Source: Neurospora tetraspora
Lineage: Eukaryota; Ascomycota; Sordariomycetes; Sordariales; Sordariaceae
Assembly: GCF_033439725.1 (NCBI RefSeq)
Contig: NW_026944386.1
Span: forward strand, 2,542,001-2,606,000
DNA length: 64,000 nt
Direction: 5' to 3'
Positions 52,193 through 62,380 of this stretch are shown here, in pieces; the first letter of the stretch is position 1; every line of letters begins with the position of its first letter. A program made the translations under genes and the position numbers. The notes beneath the pieces were generated by a model, which worked only from the letters and a program-made list of their open reading frames with translations, ran no database searches and was not told the origin of the DNA.

Positions 52193-55100
52193 TTAATATA
52201 AAGCTGTAGGAATTATTCTATTTTTACGTTAATACGTTTTATTTAAGTATTAGTTTAAGGGTAGAAGGTTGAAGTTAGTTTACGAATAATAGATAATCTT
52301 TAATAAAAGGTAAATTAAAAATATAATATAAATTGGGTACTTCTATTAGACAGGATACTATTTAATAGGTTATAAATTAAGTAAATGCGGTTAATAAAGC
52401 AGTCTATAAGTTCCTCCGCTTCTAAGGTTATTATAAATATATAGTACCGTATTTTAATTAATTGGTCGACGATGATAGTAATATATTAAAAGGTTTAGCC
52501 GAAATAGGTATTTCCTAATAGCGGGGTGATATAGTTGATAAATACGTCCTTCTATAGCGTTAGCGAAACGGCTACGGGTTTAAAGTATCCGGTTAAACTT
52601 TATTTTAACGATTTTATTTTTATATAAAGAAAATAACTTTTGTAGAAAATCCTTATATTATTATATATCCCCTCCTAATAGAATTTGTATTATAAAAGTT
52701 TATATATAATATCGCGGCCGGGGTAGCCCGCGCCGGAAGAATTGTACTAACGGCTAATTAATTAGAATTAGAACTCTTTATTATAGGGGTCGATAATTAT
52801 TTTATCCCACTATTTCGTAATATTATTTACGGTATAATATTTTGAAAAAGCGTAGTAAAAAACCTTTTTAATAATTAATAGTTACTAGCGCCGCATTTCG
52901 TCCGTTAAATAAAAAACGAATTCCTATAAAAAATAGATATTTCGTAATTAATGTAGATTGAATTGTTGGTAGATTTATTATCGAGGTTGTTTATTCCTAA
53001 TAAGTAGAGGGAGAAATCCGCCGCGGGGTCTTCCTTAGAGAGATAGCTGTTTTTAAACTACGTAGGGTTTAAAAGCGGGCGTTTTTTAACCGTAAATTTA
53101 TTATCTTCCGTATTATTTGGGCAGTTATTTAATTTGAGGTTTAATATATCCGGACGGAGGTTCTTAAAGCTTAGCGTATATTTAATTAAGAAGTTAAAAT
53201 GGAATAGGAATTGGGACTACTATATATAGTATTAGGTAAATTGTTTATTAATTGTAAAAGTTTATAGGTTTTTATAATCCGTTAAAATATTAAAACGTTA
53301 TTTGGCGCCTTCGAACTCTAGCCTCTATTCCTCTAATATTTTAATAATAGCGAGGAGTTCCTTGTTATAAATATTAAAATTATACTTTTATAAAATATAT
53401 TTAGTTAAAAAATAGGCGATTAAATATAGTATTCCGTCGTCCCCGTATTAGCATAGGGTATTTCCTACAACCTAATTAAATGCGTCCGTTTTAATTATTA
53501 TTTTTTAATTCCATTATAAATTTTTAATACGGGACCTTTAATAAAAATTATTTTTAATACTTTAAAAGCGGATTAATAATTATTACTCTAAATTTAAGCA
53601 GCCTCCTTCTTAATAAATCGTAGAGCGGTATAGCTATAGTAGAAGAATTTCGTATAAATTATTAATAGAAGATATCGTTAACGTATCGTTCGTAGTTTTT
53701 AATATTATCGGAGTAAATTAAAATATTGTCGAAATAAATAGTCGCGTAGACGTCGAAGATATTATATAAAATATCGTTAATATAATTCTAGAAAGTATTT
53801 AGTACGCCCTATAAACTAAACGGTATAATTAAAGATTCGAGAAGGTTAAATTATATAATGAAAGTAATTAGCTATTTATAGCCCTACTTAATACGAATAC
53901 GGTTGAAAGTAATAATAACGTTAAATTTAGTAACAATTTTAGTCCAGTAAATAGCGTTGAAGGTTTCTTTAATTAGTAATAGTAGGTAGCGGGATTTTAA
54001 AATTATATTATTAATACTTCTATAATCGATATAAATACGGATTCCGCCTCCTAGCTTCTTAATAAATAAGATTGGAAAAGAGGCCTTAAATTAGGACGGC
54101 CGGATAAATTTCTTCATTAAATTATCGTCAATCTATTTTTTATAACAATTAATTCGTTGGGGTTAAATAAGCGGCTTCGAATTGTTAGTGGGGTAATTCC
54201 GGGGCGGAGTTCGATTTTAAGATTTTAAGAGCGTATTGGGGGTAATATTTTAATACTTTCTTATTTAAACGTTTTAATTTAATATTAGTATTGAGAGGGG
54301 AATTTTGCTTTAATTTGTTCGTTGGTCTTTGGCGGTTTATTGGCTTTTTCGTAGAATTTCGTTACGTTTTCGGATATAATTTTATTTAGGGGTATACTAT
54401 TTATTACGAAATATTTATTAATAATAACTTTATAATGTAGGAAGTTCTCCTTTATCCCCGAAATTAGTACCGAATTAGCGATTTTTACAGCGCGGAGGGT
54501 CTCCTTATCCCTAATTCTAATTAAGCTGTCGATCTATCTATAGAAATTGCTACTAAATAAATATTTGTATTATTTTCCTCTTCCTATTAGTATTTTTATT
54601 ATTATTTTTTTAGTTAATCCGTTATTAATATATTTAAAATTTAGGACGCCTCCTTCTTCCTCTATTTCGTTCTCTTCTTTTATCCTTTTAATATCTTCTA
54701 CTATTTGGGCCCTTATTGTGTAGATTATTTAGAATTTTTATTTTTCGGCTATTTAATTAAAGGTTATTATAGATAATTCCCGACTATAGTTAGGGTTAAT
54801 AGGATTGTAGGCTATATTATAAATGCGGACTAATATATAGTAATTAATATTATTAGTACGGACGCCCCTAATTATTTAATAGGGCGTTAGAGAAAGACAG
54901 GGGATTTAGGGTCGTTCTAATAAAGTTAAAAGTATAAGAGTCTAGCTGGGGCCGTTAGGGATTTTTTTAATTAGTATAGCGTTTAAGCGGTTGGTTACCC
55001 TATTTCGAAAGCGGTTAAAATGTTGACGGGCGGCTCGTTTTATAATTGTAGAAATGGAGATACGATGTACGATATTAGTCTAAGGGTTATATATGTAATT

Positions 55101-56289
55101 AAATTTGGGTTTACCTTTAAGGGTAAGTTTTTCTTCGTTTAGGACTTCTTTATAAGAGGCTTTCTTATAAATAGGGGCTAGGTAAATACCCGGCGTATTG
55201 AGGAGAAGAATAATATAATTTCTTTTAAATTTTAAAGGAGCGTGGCGTATATAATTGGAAGCGCTTTTCGGGAAGTAATTTTGTAATTTATATATTAGGG
55301 TGAATTATAGAGAATTATAAAATTATAAAATATTTAGGGCGTAGTAAATGAATTAAGAGTGATTAAGAATAATTAGGTTATGTTCTATTAAATTGTAAAT
55401 TAATAAATTAATAATTTTATAATAGAGTTCCGCTTATATTATTAATTTAGAAAAGTAGGTAATATGATTTTTAATTAGGCTTCCATTAGCGAAGTAGAGG
55501 ATTTTCAGCGTTTTTAATTTGTAATAAAGAAATTAATAATAGTAGACGATGTGTTTATTAATAAAATTAAGAGCGGTATAATTATTATTAATTAGGGTAG
55601 AATAATATAATTTATACGATTTATTAAATAAATAAATAGAGAGACTTAATAAATTAAGGTATTTATAACGGTTATTTACGGAAAATTTATGTATTTCGAC
55701 TATATTTAACTATATAGGGATATTCCCTTTTTCCCTTCCTAATTTTATAAATTCGTATTTCTAATTATAATTTAATTTGGAAATTATATATTTTTTTACT
55801 AATCGACGATACCGTTTTCATTACTTTAGATAAGGCTAATGAAGCCGGGTTAGTAAGTAGGGATTGGATAAGCGGGGGTTGGGGTGTTTTAATAATTATA
55901 AGCGGCTGTAGAGGTTATATTTATAATATTAATTTAATCATTTCTAATAAAGCAGTATTAATTATATTATTATTATTAACTGTAACCGTACTAGCCCTAT
56001 TAGGGAGTAGCGCCGTTTCTTCTACCGCTACTTCCATTACTTTTACCTCTTCTATAACCGAAGTTGCCTTTATTATGGAGCGGGCGGATTTCCTTTTTAA
56101 AATTAATATTAGTACGGTACGCAGCCGAAAAGTAATTTTAACGGCCGTAAATAGGTATAGGGGTTTAATTATATACGGTAATTAAAAACCTCCTAGGAGA
56201 TTATATTACGTATGGTAATATTAGTAGCGGATATTTTATTAAGATTTATAGTAATATTACTTTAATTAATAAGTTTATCCGTAATAGAA

Positions 56290-56583
56290 TGTCATAGGGC
56301 TAGAGCCTAGGGGTTAAGCTTGGCTGATGCTAAGCCGTATCCTACATTATCGATAGGGAGCCTACTTTATCGATAGGGAGCCTATCTTATTAATAGGGAT
56401 GCGAGCCTTCTGGTTGGCTAGACCCTCATAACTGCCTAGCCCGTACGCTTCAAGCGACCTGCACAAAACCTTCTTTCGACTACACCCTTCTAATACAGTC
56501 TTCCTTCTTATTCTCCTTATTAAAGAAAGTATTTTAACCTTATACGACTGCTCGCTATGCCTTACTCTTGCAGACCCATTATA
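56290..56583 (+). mobile_element. Solo LTR G, of element F's family
   Basis: 294 bp, starts TGTCATAGGGCTAGAGCC and ends CCCATTATA. It is flanked by TAGAA on both sides (56,285-56,289 and 56,584-56,588) inside element D. It matches the element F LTRs except for a tripled 20 bp unit at 56,341-56,400 and a changed stretch near 56,450. A solo LTR with target duplication is what remains after recombination between the two LTRs of a full copy. Confidence 0.9.
56341..56400. repeat. Three 20 bp tandem units inside solo LTR G
   Basis: Units start at 56,341, 56,361 and 56,381, each of the form CCTACNTTATCGATAGGGAG or close to it. The F LTRs contain a single unit. Confidence 0.9.
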
Positions 56584-58076
56584 TAGAAATAGAGGAGGTA
56601 GTCTTCAGTTTATAGAAGGGGTTAGTAAAGTTATTATAGTAAGTACTATCTTCGAAATTTTAAGCGAGGCTCCGGGTAGTTTTAAATTACTTTATATAAT
56701 TATTATCGGCGGGTTAAGGGTATTAGAAAGTAAAAGCGGCCCAATCTTCCTTAATAATTTTATTACGGAAGTAGTAAATTTTTATAATATTATTTAATTT
56801 ATAATAATTAATAAGTAAAGTAAATTAATTTTCGAAGGTTTATTAATATATATTTTTAATTATTTTTAAGTAGTTTAATTCGTAGCGAGCGTAGATAGTA
56901 AGGTTAATATTATTATATTTAATATTAAGTTCGGCGAAGAAATTTATTATAGTTTTTTTATTTTTATTCGGTATTATTAGTAGAATATTCGAAATTATAG
57001 TTAAATCCGATTTAATAGCGGAAAAAGGCGTACCCTCTAAGGATTTAGCGATATATAAAAAGCGTTTAACTTCGGGCGCGAAATAAGCGGCCTTGTTGAT
57101 TTAATATAATTCAATTTTTATATACTAAGCCTAATAATGTTCCGCGCGCTCTAGAGGGGTATTATTTTTAATATTAAATAGCGGAACGTATAAATAGGAC
57201 GATACCGATTGTCTATTATTAGTAGCTATAAATATATTAGAGTCGTTTGGGTGGCCGGGGTTATTAGGGACGGAGATTTGGGCTAGGTCGTATATAAGGT
57301 TAATAATATTAATTTGCTTTAATCGATTGTAAAGATCGTTAATAGCTTTAATATATTTCTTATATCATTTTTGGAAAATGAAGTTAATATTAGTTTTTAA
57401 ATCGGCAAACGATTATTTTACAGCGGCGATTTCTTTATATAGTTCGTTAATTTTAAATTTATATTGGAGGGTTGTTGTAGCCAAATTATTATTGAGTATA
57501 GCGATTTCCTTTTAAAAATTTTCTAATTTTTCCTCTATTCTTTAGGCGCGGTCGCGGGCTTCGATAATAGTGTTATAAATTAGACAATTTAAAGCGATAA
57601 TTATATTGTAGAAGATAGGAATAATTGCGAGAACGAAGGCGTATTCTATAATTAACGTTAAAGGAAGGCCGGTAAGAGGATTACTATTAAAATTCATAAA
57701 TACTTTTACGAGGTTATTATAAATTATTTAATTTGCGGGGTTAAAAATTTAGAAGGTTCCGACTATAGTAATTGTAATAAAATTATTTATAATAATTGGA
57801 ATGCCCGATATTAATCGCTAAATTAATTATAACGGTGGTAATTTCTTGAAGATATTATTTTGGAGATAGGAGGGGAGAGAGGATTAGATGCTTAATTGAT
57901 TAATTTCTAATTTAGATTCAGGAATATTGGGGTCGAATTTTATATTTCTTCCGTTGATAAGGGCCTAAGTTTTAAAGGGTTATAATACGAAATTTATAAT
58001 TGTTCGAAAGTTTAATTAATTAATTAATTAAATTTTCCTTTGAGCGCGCGTAGCGTAATAGTAAGGTATAATAAAC

Positions 58077-58298
58077 TATTACAGGGCGAGGCACTATTGA
58101 GTATAGGGTAAGATATGTGTTATTATGCGGAGGAGAGGAAAGGAAGGTATGTGTAGAGGATTGGCTATATAGGCGAGAGCTTTAGTAGGCTAGTCCGTGT
58201 ACGCGTATACGTGTAGTTATACGTGATTGCTGTGCTTTGGGCACAGTATATGAGGTAGTTAGTATAGTACGAGAATGTCACAAGCTAACCCTGTGACA
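58077..58298 (-). repeat. Element D 5' LTR (right end)
   Basis: 222 bp, ends CTGTGACA on the plus strand and is followed by TATAT. The outermost 20 bp keep the intact TGTCACAGGG terminus. Confidence 0.9.
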
Positions 58299-58672
58299 TA
58301 TATAAACGATTCGTATATTAATTGTTGAGGTAATGAAGCTAATGATTAAGTTAAAGTACGTTGATATCTATTGTTATTAGTTAAGGTAGGAGATTATAGA
58401 AGGAAGGATTGAAGTTGAATATTTGGAAACGAAGAAAATGTTAGCTGATAGATTGATAAAGGTTTTGGGATAATTGGATTACGAGAAATTCTAGGAATTA
58501 ATAGGAATAACGAATGTATTAACTTATAAGGAGATAGGAATAGATAAGGAGATTCCAGATAATATTCTAGAGGATATTTATAGTTTAGCTGGAGAAATTT
58601 ATATACTAGAAGAGAGATTCTATAAATAGTTTTACTTTTACCCTATTTAGAAAGTTTGTAAGTAAGGGGGTA
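58299..58672 (+). mobile_element. Element E internal fragment 5 (end of RNase H)
   Basis: Continuation of the Copia RNase H after insertion D, with the typical C-terminal layout (VDIYCY, then a Lys/Glu-rich segment and KMLADRLIKVLG near 58,435-58,470). A purine tract with a G run at about 58,660-58,670 ends next to the 3' LTR. Confidence 0.8.
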
Positions 58673-58844
58673 TGTTAAATTTAAGGGTAGTTTTAATTAT
58701 ATTATATAGAGGTTAGTGTTCTAATTACTTGATATTGCCTGATTTCTGGGTATATCTGGGTTACCCTAGCACCCCCTATACCTCTTGGGCGAGTCAGTTA
58801 CACACACTCTTCAATCAATCAATTCTGTACCGTCACATCTGATA
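58673..58844 (+). repeat. Element E 3' LTR
   Basis: 172 bp, followed by the TCTCC target duplication. The outer (right) half is less mutated than the inner half, the mirror image of the 5' LTR. Confidence 0.9.
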
Positions 58845-58849
58845 TCTCC

Positions 58850-59260
58850 AGGTTCCCCTCCAAGCACATGGACACCTTACGTAAGCAGGGAACGGGCTCT
58901 TGGCAGCTCGTCCGGACTGGCCCCCGTGTGCCTGAACGATTGCCGTGGCCGGTTCGGCGGGCGCGGTCGAAGTGCGGGACGCAGCGGGAGCTCTGGGAAG
59001 CTCGGACCACCAAAAAATTGCTGGGGGGCCGGTCGGTCGATTCCCGTCGCATGCCACATTGGATTGGCGGGCGCCAGTCTCCAAAAAATAGTAGAGCCGC
59101 GAAATAGACTCGACGAGGGACGTCCGGCTCCGAGGGTTCTCAACCGCGAAGGAAACCAGCTGCCGCCATTGGGGGACCCCCAACAACCAACCCTCCCCTC
59201 CCACCACCCTTCACCCCTCCTTCGGCCTCATCCAGCTCAGCCAGTTCCCGCCTGCCAATC
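58850..59260. other. uS5m upstream region
   Basis: GC-rich sequence between the transposon stack and the uS5m start codon. Overlapping frames occur on both strands (for example 58,785-59,264), but they are composition effects. It presumably holds the uS5m promoter and leader, with an uninterrupted pyrimidine-rich stretch just before the ATG (about 59,180-59,225). Confidence 0.6.
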
Positions 59261-60769
59261 ATGAGTGCGGCACGCCTCGCTGCCCGGAGTTTCCTCTCCC
59301 GGCGTCTGGCCGCCGCTGTCCCGGCCGCTGCACCGGCAGCTTCCACCCCGGCCGCGTCGACATGTCCCGCCGTCCAGCAGCAACAGTCCCAATTCCACAG
59401 CTCCGCCCACCTCGAGGCCCGGAGGCGATCGCGCTTCAAGAATGTCCGCGCCGTCGAGATGGGCCTGACCTCGGACGAGAAGATCGAGAGTTTCACCAAG
59501 AAGAAGTTCGCCGAGTACACGGAAGACGAGAAGGCCGCCCTCGCCCACAACTACCCCGCCGAACACATGGAGGCCATCGAGGCCGCCGAGGCCGCCATCG
59601 ACCCCAAGGACCTGACGATACAAGGTCGCCTGCGCGTCGACCCGTACCGCATGCCCTACATCGACGACTTTAGCGAGATACAACCCATCATCGACAAGCG
59701 CGCCCGCCGGTCGGCGCCCCCCAGCCACAAGGCGCGCTTCATGGACGTCGACGAGTTCACCCAGGACCTGATCAACTGGGCCGACGAGATCCGCCGGGGC
59801 GAGCCGACGCACAGGATGAAGAAGGTGAGGGACTTCGTACCGCAGGAGTTTTTTGAGAAGCCTGAGGGGCAGTGGCCCAAGGACGTCCGGGATGAAGCCT
59901 TTACCAAGTTCTGGGCCTACCTCAAGGAGCAGAAGGACGCCGACGCCAAGGCCGCCGCCAACGCGACCGGCCCTACCGACGGCGACATTCTCTCGTACAT
60001 TCTCGAGCGCTCGTCCATGACCGACAACAACCTGCAGTCCAACTCGTCGCTGGCCCCTGCGCTTCCCGATAAGGTCCCCGGCGTGGAGGGCAAGTACAGG
60101 AACGCGATCGACCCGGCCGACGACGGTCTCGATGACAAGGGTCAGTATCAGGAGCTGAAGAAGCGGACGGGCATGTCGGTCCGTCAGATTCTCCAGCTCA
60201 AGACCAAGAAGCTGGTCCATCGTCGTGTCGTCAACCAGACCCGTCTGGGCAAGATCGCCAGTGACTCGGTCATGGTCATTGCCGGAAACGGCGACGGCTG
60301 GCTCGGTCTCGGTATGGCCAAGTCAGTCGAAGCGTCCATCGCTGTCGAAAAGGCCACCCTGCTGGCTATCCAGAACATGCAGCCCATCCCCCGCTACGAA
60401 AACAGGACCATCTATGGCGAGGTGACTGCCAAGGTGTCTGGCACCATTGTGCGCCTGACCTCGCGTCCTCCTGGTATGTCTTTGTCGTTTCGTCTTTTTT
60501 TCCCCTCAAATTGTACTTGTATCCCACTAACTCATGTGGTTTCTCCAGGATTCGGTCTCCGCGTCTCCCATCGTATCTTCGAAATGTGCCGCGCCGCCGG
60601 CATCCGCGATCTCAACGCCAAGTTCCTGCGGTCGCGCAACCCCATGAACACAGTAAAGGCCACCTACCAGGCCCTTCTCAGCCAGCCCAACCCCGAAAAT
60701 CTCGCCATCGGTAGGGGCAAGAAGCTCGTCGACGTTCGCAAGGTTTACTATGGCGGGTCTGTATACTGA
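59261..60769 (+). CDS. MRPS5: Mitochondrial small-subunit ribosomal protein uS5m
   Basis: Two exons, 59,261-60,473 and 60,549-60,769; 477 aa spliced. The N-terminus (MSAARLAARSFLSRRLAAAV) is Arg/Ala/Ser-rich without acids, a mitochondrial targeting sequence. Residues 30-290 are the fungal-specific extension. The S5 domain follows from about residue 305: KKLVHRRVVNQTRLGKIAS, then VMVIAGNGDGWLGLGMAKS, RPPGFGLRVSHRIFEMCRAA and a C-terminal GRGKKLVDVRKVYYGGSVY. uS5m helps form the mRNA entry channel and decoding region of the mitoribosome. The 75 bp intron (GTATGT donor, CACTAAC branch site, CTCCAG acceptor) sits inside the RPPG|FGLR motif. It is a multiple of three with no stop, so retention would only add 25 residues to a conserved motif; splicing is clearly the productive form. 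The neighbour on the left is the transposon stack, 411 bp from the ATG. Confidence 0.95.
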   Translation: MSAARLAARSFLSRRLAAAVPAAAPAASTPAASTCPAVQQQQSQFHSSAHLEARRRSRFKNVRAVEMGLTSDEKIESFTKKKFAEYTEDEKAALAHNYPAEHMEAIEAAEAAIDPKDLTIQGRLRVDPYRMPYIDDFSEIQPIIDKRARRSAPPSHKARFMDVDEFTQDLINWADEIRRGEPTHRMKKVRDFVPQEFFEKPEGQWPKDVRDEAFTKFWAYLKEQKDADAKAAANATGPTDGDILSYILERSSMTDNNLQSNSSLAPALPDKVPGVEGKYRNAIDPADDGLDDKGQYQELKKRTGMSVRQILQLKTKKLVHRRVVNQTRLGKIASDSVMVIAGNGDGWLGLGMAKSVEASIAVEKATLLAIQNMQPIPRYENRTIYGEVTAKVSGTIVRLTSRPPGMSLSFRLFFPSNCTCIPLTHVVSPGFGLRVSHRIFEMCRAAGIRDLNAKFLRSRNPMNTVKATYQALLSQPNPENLAIGRGKKLVDVRKVYYGGSVY

Positions 60770-61312
60770 GGACAAACAAGTGTAAAAAAAAAAGAAAGAA
60801 AGACGAAGAAAGCATTTGTATTATTCCCCCCGACTTTTTGGACGTGCGCTGCTTTGTCTCTAATCTGTAAATATATGTACATTACGTTATACTGAAGACC
60901 ATGGAACTGAGCGGAAAACAAAAAGGGAACTAGTAAAACAGTGGTGGCATGTGTGTTGGTGGCCTGGGCGGATGTGCGATATGGATTGGTTATATATCGA
61001 TGCGATTTGGGGGAAAAAATAGACTGGATGGCCTAAGTGGGATTATGTTGCTTGCTTACTTGCTCGACGTCTAAACAGACTGTCTCCTTTCCATCATCCC
61101 CTCTCCTCCTTTCCCTCTTTTTCGGCACTTCCAGCCACAAGCATATCGTATGCTCTGCCTCCCTCTGGCCGAAAGTTTCCCTGTGTCCTGTGTCCGATGT
61201 CGTAGTCTCATGTCGTATAAGTACCCTGTCGTACCCTGCCAGTTCATTGCCATAGAAAAAAAACCATTCCTCCCTTTCTTACATTTCTCCCGCCAGTGCC
61301 TCACTCTCCTCA
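60770..61312. other. Convergent intergenic region
   Basis: 543 bp between the stops of uS5m and DAD3, holding both 3' ends. An A-rich stretch at 60,783-60,815 follows the uS5m stop. No gene seen. Confidence 0.6.
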
Positions 61313-61758
61313 CTACTGATTCCCACCAGTTCCTGCCCCTCCCTCACCACCACCACCACCACTCCCCCCAGCAGCAGGACCACCCCAATCAATCTCCTGC
61401 TGCAAGACAATACTATAAACGCTCGCCTTCAGCAGGGTAAACACCAGACTCGTCTTGCGCTCCAGTTCCCTCAGTCCGTCGAGGATTACGACTGAGGGTT
61501 GGGAGGCTAGGGTATCTAGTAGTGAGGCGAGCTATGGATTACGATTGTTAGTGAGGATGCTTATGTGATGGGGAAGGGGAGGGAGGTGATGGTTGAGTGG
61601 TGGTATATGGTGGGTGAAAGGGGTGGTTGGGGTATAGAGGTATGTACCTTCTTCATGTTCTCTGCTAAACGTTCATATTCGTCTAGAACATCTTGTTCTG
61701 TGGGTGTGAGCTCCGGTGGGGAGTTGAGGAGGGGATTTGGTTGTGTTTGTTGTTCCAT
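61313..61758 (-). CDS. DAD3: DASH/Dam1 kinetochore complex subunit Dad3
   Basis: Two exons on the minus strand, 61,758-61,648 and 61,531-61,313; 109 aa. The 116 bp intron has a GTACAT donor, a CTAAC branch site and a CATAG acceptor, and falls between codons. Exon 1 ends TEQDVLDEYERLAENMKK; exon 2 continues LASLLDTLAS, then LDGLRELERKTSLVFTLL and KASVYSIVLQQEIDW. This is the Dad3 signature along its whole short helical body. Dad3 is a subunit of the heterodecamer that rings spindle microtubules and couples them to kinetochores in fungi. The last 20 residues form a Gly-rich tail encoded by a GGT repeat, an addition beyond the core. Without splicing, exon 1 would read into an unrelated tail, so the intron is well supported. 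Confidence 0.93.
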
Positions 61759-62380
61759 TTAATGGAGATGTGGGTTGAGATTGACTGTTTTGGATTAAGC
61801 GGTATGTTTCCCAAGTTGCCTGGATGGAAGATTTTGAGTAGTTTTGAGATTCGATTTGGCAAGACGTGAGATTCAATGAAGAGAGCAGAGTTGAATTGTT
61901 GATGGAGGACACAGACGACAGTCGCGATTGGACGCGCAGTGCGGGAGCATGCAATGTTTCGCTTTAATGGGAAGCAAGTGGTGTAATTACAGCGTCTTAA
62001 CGAGTGGTAAATTACACGGGTACAGTAGCTGAGTAACAATGAACGCTTTGTTTTGGTGCCCCTTTTCTGGACCTGTAAACTACTCACATCACCTTCGTAC
62101 ATTGTCCCGATATGACCTTTGACATACACACCCCTTGATTACGTCTTCCTCCCACACCTTACGCATTTTCTTCCCGTGATCTTATCGGTCCAGGGTAGCA
62201 TAAGATATACAACCAGCCCGCGCTTTGCTAATAATATTCTAAAAAAAACGTCAAACAAAACCAGTTGACTGCAACCCAGACGTTGCACACCCGTTACCAG
62301 CCCAAACAGACAGATATCATGACATCACCCTCAATGGGAAACAATCAAGCGGCTTTTTCAGATCTTCCTAGTTATAGATG
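61759..62380. other. Intergenic region upstream of DAD3
   Basis: 622 bp between the DAD3 start and the stop of the membrane-protein gene, both minus strand. A minus-strand frame at 61,683-62,129 overlaps DAD3 exon 1 and has no protein character. Nothing else seen. Confidence 0.55.

Larger units (their letters stand above)
50342..58298 (-). mobile_element. Element D: Ty3/Gypsy LTR retrotransposon in reverse orientation (broken)
   Basis: About 8.0 kb, inserted in E with target duplication TATAT (50,337-50,341 and 58,299-58,303). LTRs are 222 bp each (50,342-50,563 is the 3' LTR; 58,077-58,298 is the 5' LTR), with TGTCAC...GTGACA-type ends like element B. The polypurine tract, read on the minus strand, is at 50,564-50,577. 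Reading leftward from 58,077: leader, Gag about 57,700-56,000 (interrupted by solo LTR G), Ser/Gly-rich stretch and protease, reverse transcriptase about 54,200-53,600 with the active-site region near 53,740, then RNase H and integrase. An Ala/Pro-rich linker repeat lies at about 51,000-50,830. A MITE sits at 51,782-52,192. Broken throughout by many changes. Confidence 0.88.
13510..58844 (+). mobile_element. Element E: Copia LTR retrotransposon, outermost host of a nested stack (broken)
   Basis: The ends are 172 bp LTRs (13,510-13,681 and 58,673-58,844) with 8 bp inverted termini of the TGTCAGAT type, flanked by TCTCC at 13,505-13,509 and 58,845-58,849. A purine-rich tract with a G run precedes the 3' LTR. 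Five internal pieces remain, about 5.2 kb in all: 13,682-14,199, 21,614-22,329, 30,003-32,490, 49,176-50,341 and 58,299-58,672. In order they carry Gag-like sequence, a DSxAS-type protease start (about 30,330), integrase-region sequence, a Copia-type reverse transcriptase with YxxxIIFAFD near 49,440, and RNase H that continues across element D. This is the Ty1/Copia order (integrase before reverse transcriptase). It is broken throughout with many dozens of inactivating changes, and its reading is split by four later insertions. It is the oldest layer of the stack. Confidence 0.9.

Noticed and set aside
13510-58844. Centromere core
   Set aside because: AT-rich, RIPped repeats are typical of centromeres in some sordariomycetes, but the block is only 45 kb, is explained fully by one nested insertion, and has gene-dense flanks on both sides.
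59237-60220. 327-codon minus-strand ORF antisense to uS5m
   Set aside because: Leu/Gly/Val/Arg-rich mirror of a GC-rich coding strand; the plus strand is clearly the real gene.
61683-62129. 148-codon minus-strand ORF upstream of DAD3
   Set aside because: Overlaps DAD3 exon 1 in another frame and has no protein character.
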